Source: Mucilaginibacter sp.
GTDB taxonomy: Bacteria; Bacteroidota; Bacteroidia; Sphingobacteriales; Sphingobacteriaceae
Direction of reading: 5' to 3'
Length of the DNA stretch: 7,115 nt
Assembly (NCBI GenBank): GCA_014376655.1
Contig: JACMRC010000427.1
Coordinates: 1 to 7,115, forward strand
Within the stretch, counting starts at the first letter, position 1; each line of letters begins with the position of its first letter. Shown here one piece after another: positions 1 through 5,389 of this stretch. The notes below the pieces were generated by a model. The model saw only the letters and a program-made list of their open reading frames with translations, was not told where the DNA came from and searched no databases. The translations under genes were made by a program, and so were the position numbers.

Positions 1-1440
1 ATTTAGTGCTGTAATGGATTCCAGGTCCAAGTGGTTAGTAGGTTCGTCAAACATCAGCAAATTGGCCGATTGCAGCATCATGCGACTAAACATGCAACGC
101 ATCTTTTCACCACCCGATAGTACACTGCTTTTCTTCAACACTTCTTCGCCCGAGAATAGCATCCTGCCTAAGAACCCACGAATAAACTGATCATCCTTTT
201 CGCCAGGAGAGTACTCGCGCAACCAATCAATCAGGTTATCATTCTTACCGTGGAAGTAATCCGTATTATCCATCGGGATATCGGCAGGGTTAATGGTAAC
301 GCCCCATTTAAACTCACCTTTATAATCTTTATCGCGGCCGGTTAATATGTTATAGAAAGCGGTAGTAGCTAAACTGTTATTTGATAATACAGCTATCTTG
401 TCGCCTTTGTTTACCATCAGGCGGATATCGCTAAATAGCGTCTCGCCGTTTATTTTTTTGCTCAGTCCTTCAATTTGAAGGATCTGATCGCCGGCTTCAC
501 GGCCAAGGTTATTGAATATAATTCCCGGATATTTACGATTAGATGGCTGAATTTCGGTAAGATCGATCTTATCCAAAGCCTTCTTACGGCTGGTAGCTTG
601 TTTTGATTTGGATGCATTGGCGCTAAACCTACGGATAAACTCCTGCAACTCTTTAACCCGATCCTCAGTCTTTTTATTCTGATCAGATCGTTGTTTCAGA
701 GCCAACTGGCTCGACTCGTACCAGAACGAATAGTTACCTGTATAAATCGTCATCTTAGCAAAATCGATATCAACTACGTGCGTACACACAGTATCCAGGA
801 AGTGCCTATCGTGGGATACTACCAATACAATTGCCTCGTAGCTTGCAAGGAAATCTTCTAACCAGCTAACAGTATGGATATCCAAATCATTCGTTGGCTC
901 ATCCAGTAATAATATATCGGGGTTACCAAAAAGGGCCTGTGCCAATAATACACGTACTTTTTGTGTATTATCTAAATCCTTTACTAATTGATAATGAAAC
1001 TCTTCTTTAATGCCCAAGTTGCTTAATAGGGTAGCGGCATTGCTTTCAGCATTCCAGCCATCCATTTCGGCAAAAAGGTTTTCCAGTTCGCCGGCACGTT
1101 CGCCGTCTGCATCTGTAAAATCCTCTTTAAGGTAAATGGCATCTTTCTCTTTCATAATGGCATACATTTCCTTATGGCCCATCATTACGGTTTCCAAAAC
1201 TGTAAAGTCATCAAAAGCGTAGTGATTTTGGCTTAACACAGCCATACGTTCGCCGGGGGTAAAGCCCACCTGCCCGCTGGTAGGGTCAATTTCGCCCGAA
1301 AGGATTTTTAGAAATGTAGACTTACCCGCACCGTTGGCACCAATAATGCCATAACAGTTACCCTGAGTAAATTTTAAGTTAACGTCTTCGAATAATGTAC
1401 GCTTACCGTAGCGTAGAGATAGATTGGATACTGAGATCAT
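1..1440 (-). CDS. ABC-F family ATPase, YbiT-like (3' end cut by window edge)
   Basis: A soluble duplicated-ATPase protein of the ABC-F family, which in general binds the ribosomal E site and acts on stalled or initiating ribosomes; it is not a transporter. The frame reads from ATG (1438-1440) through 480 codons and is still open at base 1. The family is about 530 residues, so roughly 50-60 are missing. NBD1 has Walker A GANGAGKST (34-42), Walker B LLLDEPTND (177-185) and H-loop VSHDRHF (208-214). A charged inter-domain linker, the P-site-facing segment in this family, lies around 230-300. NBD2 has signature LSGGEK (441-446) and Walker B LMFDEPTNHLD (462-472). Odd: the NBD1 signature reads LDNT (156-159) and the NBD2 Walker A reads SNNSLATTA (353-361), without the lysine. 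The phrases ALFGNPD and DEPTNHLDLESI resemble YbiT rather than resistance-type ABC-F proteins. A weak SD-like AGGTG lies 4 bases before the ATG. Family call is firm; the YbiT subgroup is likely. Confidence 0.93.
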   Translation of the reverse strand, partial: MISVSNLSLRYGKRTLFEDVNLKFTQGNCYGIIGANGAGKSTFLKILSGEIDPTSGQVGFTPGERMAVLSQNHYAFDDFTVLETVMMGHKEMYAIMKEKDAIYLKEDFTDADGERAGELENLFAEMDGWNAESNAATLLSNLGIKEEFHYQLVKDLDNTQKVRVLLAQALFGNPDILLLDEPTNDLDIHTVSWLEDFLASYEAIVLVVSHDRHFLDTVCTHVVDIDFAKMTIYTGNYSFWYESSQLALKQRSDQNKKTEDRVKELQEFIRRFSANASKSKQATSRKKALDKIDLTEIQPSNRKYPGIIFNNLGREAGDQILQIEGLSKKINGETLFSDIRLMVNKGDKIAVLSNNSLATTAFYNILTGRDKDYKGEFKWGVTINPADIPMDNTDYFHGKNDNLIDWLREYSPGEKDDQFIRGFLGRMLFSGEEVLKKSSVLSGGEKMRCMFSRMMLQSANLLMFDEPTNHLDLESITALN

Positions 1441-1460
1441 ACTGCACCTGTAATTTGGCG

Positions 1461-1468
1461 CAAAGGTA
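1461..1468 (-). promoter_or_regulatory. Candidate -7 promoter box of the ABC-F gene
   Basis: Read on the minus strand this is TACCTTTG, a full match to the Bacteroidetes -7 consensus TAnnTTTG, ending 20 bases before the ATG. No TTTG -33 box is seen at the usual distance. That region is instead occupied by repeat copy A (1482-1509). The box suggests the ABC-F gene is transcribed separately from pyrE and the SRPBCC gene. Confidence 0.6.
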
Positions 1469-1481
1469 CAGATTTTTGAGA

Positions 1482-1509
1482 GATTAGAGATTGGTTAATT
1501 AGAGATTAG
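1482..1509 (+). repeat. Short intergenic repeat, copy A
   Basis: A 28-base AT-rich repeat built on GAGATTA-like heptamers with the core GTTAATTAGAG. It matches copy B (1965-1992) at 25 of 28 positions. It also pairs as an inverted repeat with copy C (1538-1555). It lies upstream of the ABC-F -7 box. Confidence 0.65.
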
Positions 1510-1555
1510 TAGCCTAATTGTAAACAATAGTCCAAAGTAATCTCTAATTAACTAA
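1491..1555. repeat. Inverted repeat (copy A with copy C), possible hairpin
   Basis: TTGGTTAATTAGAGATTA (1491-1508) and TAATCTCTAATTAACTAA (1538-1555) are reverse complements at 17 of 18 positions, separated by 29 bases. The right arm (copy C) ends 3 bases from the stop codon of the SRPBCC gene. The loop holds a smaller 5-bp inverted repeat, ATTGT/ACAAT (1517-1528). On the minus strand the structure falls between the SRPBCC stop and the ABC-F promoter, so it could fold in the 3' end of that mRNA. It has no GC-rich stem and no following U-run, so I do not call it a Rho-independent terminator. Confidence 0.55.
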
Positions 1556-1558
1556 TAA

Positions 1559-1954
1559 CTATTTAACTGCAGCCGCAAGGCTGCTCGTTTCGTGATCGGC
1601 TAATTTTTGTAACGGGCCGGATGCCATCATTTTCATCATCATATTTAATTCGGCATTGATGGTGAAGGTAGCTACTGTGTTGTCAGCATCGCCGCTTAGT
1701 TCCCAGCTAAGTTGTACCGGGAAGGGTGGGCCGTTTACTGCTAATATTTTGATGGATTTGTTTTCGATACGTTCTGCAACCTGTAATGAAAGTTGCGCCA
1801 TGTTTTGGATCCCAAAACTCGCATCGTTAAAAGCAGAGGTCCAGTTCTGTACATTATCAGGCATCAATTGCTGGTGATTATTAAAATCAGCTAAGAACTG
1901 ATAAACATCAGTTAATGATCTGTTTATGTTTATTTTACTTGTAAAAGTAGCCAT
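1559..1954 (-). CDS. SRPBCC (START/Bet v 1 fold) family protein
   Basis: A 131-residue cytosolic protein with no signal peptide or membrane segment, the length of a single SRPBCC ligand-binding domain. What shows it: the N-terminal strand-helix pattern (FTSKININRSLTDVYQFLAD), then LMPDNVQNW (30-38), an alternating strand region with NGPPFPVQLSWEL (74-86), and a C-terminal amphipathic helix that is Met-rich (NMMMKMM, 104-110). Proteins of this type next to pyrE are, from memory, common in Bacteroidota. Ligand and role are unknown, and the position does not prove a link to pyrimidine synthesis. It lies 91 bases downstream of pyrE on the same strand, so co-transcription is plausible. A weak promoter of its own is possible (TTTG at 2026-2023 and AATAATTG at 2004-1997, minus strand). 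Related repeat copies sit on both sides of the gene. Confidence 0.85.
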   Translation of the reverse strand: MATFTSKININRSLTDVYQFLADFNNHQQLMPDNVQNWTSAFNDASFGIQNMAQLSLQVAERIENKSIKILAVNGPPFPVQLSWELSGDADNTVATFTINAELNMMMKMMASGPLQKLADHETSSLAAAVK

Positions 1955-1964
1955 TGAAGTTAGT

Positions 1965-1992
1965 GATTAGAGATCAGTTAATTAGAGGTTAG
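1965..1992 (+). repeat. Short intergenic repeat, copy B
   Basis: A 28-base copy of the repeat at 1482-1509 with three mismatches, sharing the core GTTAATTAGAG. It lies just upstream of the SRPBCC start, 10 bases from its ATG, inside the expected 5' untranslated region. Together with copy C (inverted, 1538-1555) it flanks the SRPBCC gene. Confidence 0.6.
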
Positions 1993-2013
1993 CGCTCAAT
2001 TATTACATATATA

Positions 2014-2041
2014 TGCCAACTGCAAACTCAATACTGCCAAC
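2014..2041 (+). repeat. Degenerate TGCCAAC/ACTGCAAACT low-complexity tract
   Basis: TGCCAAC occurs at 2014-2020 and again at 2035-2041, with the related ACTGCAAACT (2019-2028) between. It lies in the 91-base gap between pyrE and the SRPBCC gene. It looks like a decayed short tandem repeat; no function is evident. Confidence 0.3.
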
Positions 2042-2045
2042 CTAA

Positions 2046-2687
2046 TTAAACACCCCAGGTTGACGGGCTTTCGCGCCATTCTCTTAATACATCAACATCT
2101 TTGCGGGTTATGTATTGATGCTCTTCAGCATAGCCTAATAAAGCTGTGTAATTTGACAGGGTTATAAACGGACAATTAGCAGCTTTAAAGTTTTCGGCAG
2201 CTATATCAAATCCATAACTGAATATGGCGGCTAAGCCTGCTACGTCATAACCGGCATCGCGCAAAGCTGCAACTGCTTGTAAACTGCTTTTTCCTGTTGA
2301 TATCAGGTCTTCTATTACTACAACACGTTTGCCGGTAAGTACATCACCTTCAATCATGTTACCTGTACCATGTTCTTTTGGTTTTGCACGCACGTAGATA
2401 AATGGCAAGCCTAATTCTTGCGCCACTAATGCGCCTTGTGGTATACCTGCAGTGGCAACGCCTGCAATACAACCAACCGATCCAAATTTTTCCTGAATGA
2501 TCTTAGTTAGCTGCTGCCTTATATAAGTACGTATGGTTGGGTGTGAAAGCGTAATGCGGTTATCGCAATAAATAGGCGATTTCCAGCCGGATGCCCAAGT
2601 AAAAGGATTATTAGGTTGTAATTTAATTGCTTTAATTTGCAACAGAAATTCCGCTACCTGTTGTTCGGTTTCAGTAGTATTAAACAT
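2046..2687 (-). CDS. pyrE: Orotate phosphoribosyltransferase
   Basis: Joins orotate to PRPP to give orotidine 5'-monophosphate, the fifth step of de novo UMP synthesis, in the cytosol as a dimer. The 213-residue length is normal for the family. Visible motifs: N-terminal FTWASGWKSPIYCDNR (29-44), which holds the orotate-side residues; GVATAGIP (76-83); the flexible catalytic loop RAKPKEHGTG (100-109), with the lysine and histidine expected there; and the PRPP-binding motif VVVIEDLISTGKSS (122-135). The ATG at 2685-2687 is the only sensible start: the next methionine is at residue 111 and the N-terminal match begins at once. That ATG shares two bases with the Nudix ATG on the other strand. A -7 box TATTTTTG (2699-2692, minus) ends 4 bases before the ATG, suggesting an mRNA with almost no leader. 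No attenuator or other pyrimidine control element is visible. Confidence 0.97.
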   Translation of the reverse strand: MFNTTETEQQVAEFLLQIKAIKLQPNNPFTWASGWKSPIYCDNRITLSHPTIRTYIRQQLTKIIQEKFGSVGCIAGVATAGIPQGALVAQELGLPFIYVRAKPKEHGTGNMIEGDVLTGKRVVVIEDLISTGKSSLQAVAALRDAGYDVAGLAAIFSYGFDIAAENFKAANCPFITLSNYTALLGYAEEHQYITRKDVDVLREWRESPSTWGV

Positions 2688-3324
2688 GGCTCAAAAATAC
2701 AGAATTTATATTAACCAGAAAGTTATCTTATTAACAGAATCTGAACCAAAGAAATCTGCCCACTATCAAAAGATTGATAGCCAGAGCTTTGATCTGAAAA
2801 TAATTTATAACTGGGTGTTGGCACATAAAAGCGATTGGTTTTATGTAATTTGTACGGATACTAAGGCTTTTTTTAAACAAATAAAAAAAGATAATAAGTT
2901 AATTGAAGCTGCAGGCGGACTGGTTAAAAATGAAAAAAAAGACCTTTTATTTATTTACCGTAACGATAAATGGGATTTGCCTAAAGGGAAAATTGATAAA
3001 GGCGAAACCGTAAAAGAAGCTGCCGTACGCGAGGTACAGGAAGAGTGCAATATTACCGTAAGCAAGCTTGGCAAAAAGATCTGTAAAACCTATCACGTAT
3101 ATTTTTGGAAGGATGAGATAGTATTAAAGAAAACCCATTGGTTTAAAATGAAAGCCAAGGGGCAACAAAAATTAAAACCACAAAAAGAAGAGGGAATAAC
3201 TGATGTACGCTGGTTCAGGCCCAATGATATTGATACTATAGTATCTAATACCTTCCCGTCTATTATGGATGTGTTGGCGGCAAGGCACTTGCTTACAGAT
3301 ACGCCAGCGCCTCTTTCGGAATAA
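2686..3324 (+). CDS. Nudix hydrolase with an extra N-terminal domain
   Basis: Nudix enzymes cleave nucleoside diphosphates linked to another group, using Mg2+ or Mn2+. The protein has 212 residues: an N-terminal region (1-70) with no motif I recognise, then a Nudix domain (about 72-200). The Nudix box spans G101 to I123: G-x5-E107-x7-R115-E116-V-x-E119-E120. All metal-binding glutamates are present, but the usual glycine near the end is asparagine (N122). The preceding WDLPKGK (96-102) resembles the dinucleoside-polyphosphate and MutT-like branch more than CoA pyrophosphatases, whose extra motif is absent. Substrate unknown. This is the only plus-strand gene inside a run of minus-strand genes. 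Its ATG overlaps the pyrE ATG (CATG, 2685-2688) and its last 32 bases overlap coaD. No clear promoter is seen; any must lie within pyrE coding sequence. Homopolymer runs T7, A7 and A8 occur at 2868-2940. Confidence 0.93.
   Translation: MAQKYRIYINQKVILLTESEPKKSAHYQKIDSQSFDLKIIYNWVLAHKSDWFYVICTDTKAFFKQIKKDNKLIEAAGGLVKNEKKDLLFIYRNDKWDLPKGKIDKGETVKEAAVREVQEECNITVSKLGKKICKTYHVYFWKDEIVLKKTHWFKMKAKGQQKLKPQKEEGITDVRWFRPNDIDTIVSNTFPSIMDVLAARHLLTDTPAPLSE
2692..2699 (-). promoter_or_regulatory. Candidate -7 promoter box of pyrE, inside the Nudix gene
   Basis: Minus-strand TATTTTTG matches TAnnTTTG fully and ends 4 bases before the pyrE ATG. Transcription would then start at or within a base or two of the start codon. 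No exact TTTG -33 box is present; TTTC (2721-2718, minus) lies 18 bases further upstream. AT-rich coding DNA could produce the match by chance. Confidence 0.4.
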
Positions 3325-3754
3325 ATTGTGTTACATCGCCGTTATGACGCATTATTTCGCGCACAATGGTTGAGCTTATAGACGAGTAGCCTGGTTTACT
3401 TACAATAAATATACTTTCAATATCAGGTGCAAGCGAGTGGTTCATCTGTGCGATAGCTTTTTCATACTCAAAATCTGATACGGTACGTATGCCGCGGATC
3501 ATATAAGCGGCTCCGATGCTTTTACAAAAGTTAACCGTAAGTCCCTCATAGGCTATAATGTGGATTTTGGGTTCACTTTCAAAAACAGATCTTAGCATTT
3601 GCTCGCGTTTTTCGATACTCAAAAACCCGGGTTTGGTACTGTTTGTACCAATACCAATGTAAACCTTATCAAATAAACCTACCGATCTTTTTACTATATC
3701 AACATGAGCTTTGGTAACCGGATCAAACGATCCGGGGAAAAGGGCTATTTTCAT
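3293..3754 (-). CDS. coaD: Phosphopantetheine adenylyltransferase
   Basis: Transfers AMP from ATP to 4'-phosphopantetheine, giving dephospho-CoA, the penultimate step of CoA synthesis; usually a cytosolic hexamer. The 153 residues are close to the usual 155-165. Motifs in order: GSFDPVTKAH (8-17), the nucleotidyltransferase T/HxGH site with T14 and H17 kept but the glycine replaced by A16; RGIRTVSDFEYE (87-98), with the ATP-binding arginine; and ISSTIVRE (126-133), the second ATP contact. The ATG at 3752-3754 gives the expected N-terminus directly before the first strand. No Shine-Dalgarno is visible. A near-consensus -7 box TATATTTA (3779-3772, minus) lies in the 54-base gap after the lipoprotein gene, so its own promoter is possible but weak. 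The 3' end converges on and overlaps the Nudix gene, leaving no room for a terminator. Confidence 0.96.
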   Translation of the reverse strand: MKIALFPGSFDPVTKAHVDIVKRSVGLFDKVYIGIGTNSTKPGFLSIEKREQMLRSVFESEPKIHIIAYEGLTVNFCKSIGAAYMIRGIRTVSDFEYEKAIAQMNHSLAPDIESIFIVSKPGYSSISSTIVREIMRHNGDVTQFIPKEALAYL

Positions 3755-3808
3755 AACTGCTGTATATTAAGTAAATATAACCTGAAGTATTGATTAAAAT
3801 ATTTAGTT

Positions 3809-4816
3809 CTATTTTATTTTTTGAATGAAGCCGTAGTGCTTATTGTTAGGCTTTCCGTTATCTAAATTATAAGCCTGGTAAAATATTGTTTTATTATTTT
3901 TATCTATCCCATTAAATACTACGCCAATAACGCTCTGTAGATCTTTATTCTCTGCTTTTAATGCAACGGTATCGGTAAGTTTAATATTACTTTTATACTT
4001 TATAAGCGGTACAATGCCGTCGTTTGCTTTATCGCCGGTATACTGCGGGCTTACAGCAAAAATTTGAGGCATAGTTTTTAACTGGCTAACAGTTACCGGG
4101 AATTTAAACTTGTTATTGGCATCATCCAACACAGTGGAGAAAAATATCCGCATATTGTCTTCATTTTTATAATGAAAAAAATCACCAACAGGGTTACCCA
4201 ACTGTGAGGTGATTACCAACATGTTAGCCGCATCTAATACACTTCCCTTGCTATAAAGCTCTTTGGCTATTTTGTAATAATCAAACGCTGTTTTATTAAA
4301 TATGCTGTATTCGCCAATTTGCAAAACATTTAGTTTCCAGTCGTTACCATATTTACCATACACAGCCAGTATAAGACAATTTACGGGTAGATTTTTTGTG
4401 ACCATTACAGAAGTGTACATTTCCTCATTCATTGCCCGGTAAGTAATCACGTAATCTGTACTATCACCTTTGTTTGTTTTTAGCGAGTCTATAAAGTTAC
4501 CGATGTGGTGTTTGGTATAAAACTCATCCAACAACTCGTATTCTGTGGCGTGATAAATTTGCCCGGTGTTGTTAACAAGGGTGTCTAACCTTTTGCCTGA
4601 TCTTTTAAGTAATTCAGGAGATAAAAGCAACTTAACGCTATTGGCATCTTTATCCATAATGCCTTTAAATAATTTCTTATCTAACTCTGCTATTTGTTTT
4701 TTAATGTCGCTGTTAATACTGTCATTTACCCCAAAGCCGGTAGTAGGTTCTTTACAGCTTTGAAAAAAAATAATAGCAAGAAAGGTGAAAAGAATAAGCG
4801 AGATCTGTTTTTTCAT
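3809..4816 (-). CDS. Putative lipoprotein of unknown function
   Basis: I do not recognise this 335-residue protein. It starts with a type II signal peptide: MKK, a hydrophobic stretch (about 5-18), then FQSC with C21 as the likely lipidated cysteine. The -3 residue is F, a looser lipobox than LxGC. The next residues, KEPTT, are mildly charged, so surface export is possible but not shown. Residues 38-70 (IKKQIAELDKKLFKGIMDKD and onward) look like the first helix of an NTF2-like or DUF4878-like fold. Residues 177-203 (DYYKIAKELYSKGSVLDAAN) resemble a TPR-type helical pair. Both are weak guesses. The C-terminal third is strand-rich and ends GFIQKIK. It sits 39 bases after rsmD and 54 bases before coaD on the same strand, so it may be in the same operon. 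It looks accessory compared with its housekeeping neighbours. A T8 run lies in the signal-peptide codons (4763-4770). Confidence 0.8.
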   Translation of the reverse strand: MKKQISLILFTFLAIIFFQSCKEPTTGFGVNDSINSDIKKQIAELDKKLFKGIMDKDANSVKLLLSPELLKRSGKRLDTLVNNTGQIYHATEYELLDEFYTKHHIGNFIDSLKTNKGDSTDYVITYRAMNEEMYTSVMVTKNLPVNCLILAVYGKYGNDWKLNVLQIGEYSIFNKTAFDYYKIAKELYSKGSVLDAANMLVITSQLGNPVGDFFHYKNEDNMRIFFSTVLDDANNKFKFPVTVSQLKTMPQIFAVSPQYTGDKANDGIVPLIKYKSNIKLTDTVALKAENKDLQSVIGVVFNGIDKNNKTIFYQAYNLDNGKPNNKHYGFIQKIK

Positions 4817-4847
4817 TGGGTTATATTATTGGCTTGAAATTGAAGTG

Positions 4848-4859
4848 CTAATATATTAG
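4848..4859. repeat. 12-base perfect palindrome over the rsmD stop codon
   Basis: CTAATATATTAG is a perfect palindrome that covers the rsmD stop codon (4856-4858) and reaches into the 39-base gap before the lipoprotein gene. It could be an operator-like site or chance in AT-rich DNA. It has no spacer, so it would not form a useful RNA hairpin. Confidence 0.35.
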
Positions 4860-5389
4860 TTTTTAAAAAAGGAGAATGATGAATGTCCATATTTACGTTG
4901 CTCTGTAAAAGCGGGATGATTGCTTAAATTTTGCATAGACTGATGCTCGACTATTAACAAACCACCAGGCAATAAAAGGTTCTTTTCAAATATAATCTTC
5001 GGTATCTCCGGGATCTGGTTCATATCATACGGCGGATCGGCAAATATCAGGTCGTATTGTTCGGTTTCCAGTTGCAGGTATTTAAATATATCGGCCTTGA
5101 AGGTTTTTATTTGTGTAAACCCGTGCTGTCGCGAGGTATCTTTAACATAATTTATACAGTGGATACTTCTGTCAACGCTGATAACCTGTTCTGCGCCACG
5201 CGATGCAAATTCGTACGTAATGTTACCTGTACCGCAAAAAAGATCAAGCACTTTAATGCCATCAAAGGCTATTTGATTTTGGAGGATGTTGAACAACGCT
5301 TCCTTGCCAAGATCGGTAGTAGGGCGTACCGGTAAGTTTTTAGGCGGATTAAGCCTTAATCCTTTTAAAGCACCTCCAATGATCCGCAT
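4856..5389 (-). CDS. rsmD: 16S rRNA (guanine(966)-N2)-methyltransferase RsmD
   Basis: Methylates N2 of G966 in 16S rRNA using S-adenosylmethionine during small-subunit assembly. The 177 residues fit the family (about 180-200). Visible: the N-terminal MRIIGGALKGLRL (1-13) and RPTTDLGKEALFNIL (22-36), the RNA-binding segment typical of RsmD; SAM motif I LDLFCGTGN (48-56); the acidic residue after the second strand, D73 in SVDRS; and the catalytic motif ADPPYD (117-122). The form TTDLGKE in place of the proteobacterial TTDRVRE is, from memory, normal in Bacteroidota. The ATG at 5387-5389 gives the canonical N-terminus. The gene overlaps the 3' end of the DUF3822 gene by 25 bases, which points to translational coupling. 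No SD is seen. The C-terminus ends at FSFFKN with no extension. Confidence 0.93.
   Translation of the reverse strand: MRIIGGALKGLRLNPPKNLPVRPTTDLGKEALFNILQNQIAFDGIKVLDLFCGTGNITYEFASRGAEQVISVDRSIHCINYVKDTSRQHGFTQIKTFKADIFKYLQLETEQYDLIFADPPYDMNQIPEIPKIIFEKNLLLPGGLLIVEHQSMQNLSNHPAFTEQRKYGHSSFSFFKN

Noticed and set aside
1..1440. ABC-F gene as an antibiotic resistance determinant
   Set aside because: The sequence phrases match the YbiT-like housekeeping branch, and no resistance-type extended linker or leader peptide is seen.
1491..1555. Rho-independent terminator after the SRPBCC gene
   Set aside because: The inverted repeat is nearly all A and T, has a 29-base loop and lacks a following U-run, so it does not fit a terminator.
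1656..1877. 73-codon open frame on the plus strand
   Set aside because: It lies wholly inside the SRPBCC gene on the other strand and encodes nothing recognisable; a shadow frame.
1482..1992. Insertion sequence or transposon carrying the SRPBCC gene
   Set aside because: No transposase and no target-site duplication found. The repeat copies are short and diverged, and the gene is beside pyrE where I would expect it.
2686..3324. Nudix protein as a CoA pyrophosphatase, suggested by its coaD neighbour
   Set aside because: The additional CoA-Nudix motif upstream of the Nudix box is absent. The sequence before the box is WDLPKGK.
4566..4763. 65-codon open frame on the plus strand
   Set aside because: Antisense to the lipoprotein gene. 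Its Leu/Ser-rich, membrane-like look comes from the complement of lysine-rich and hydrophobic codons.
5057..5335. 92-codon open frame on the plus strand
   Set aside because: Fully antisense to rsmD, whose motifs are clear; no family resemblance.
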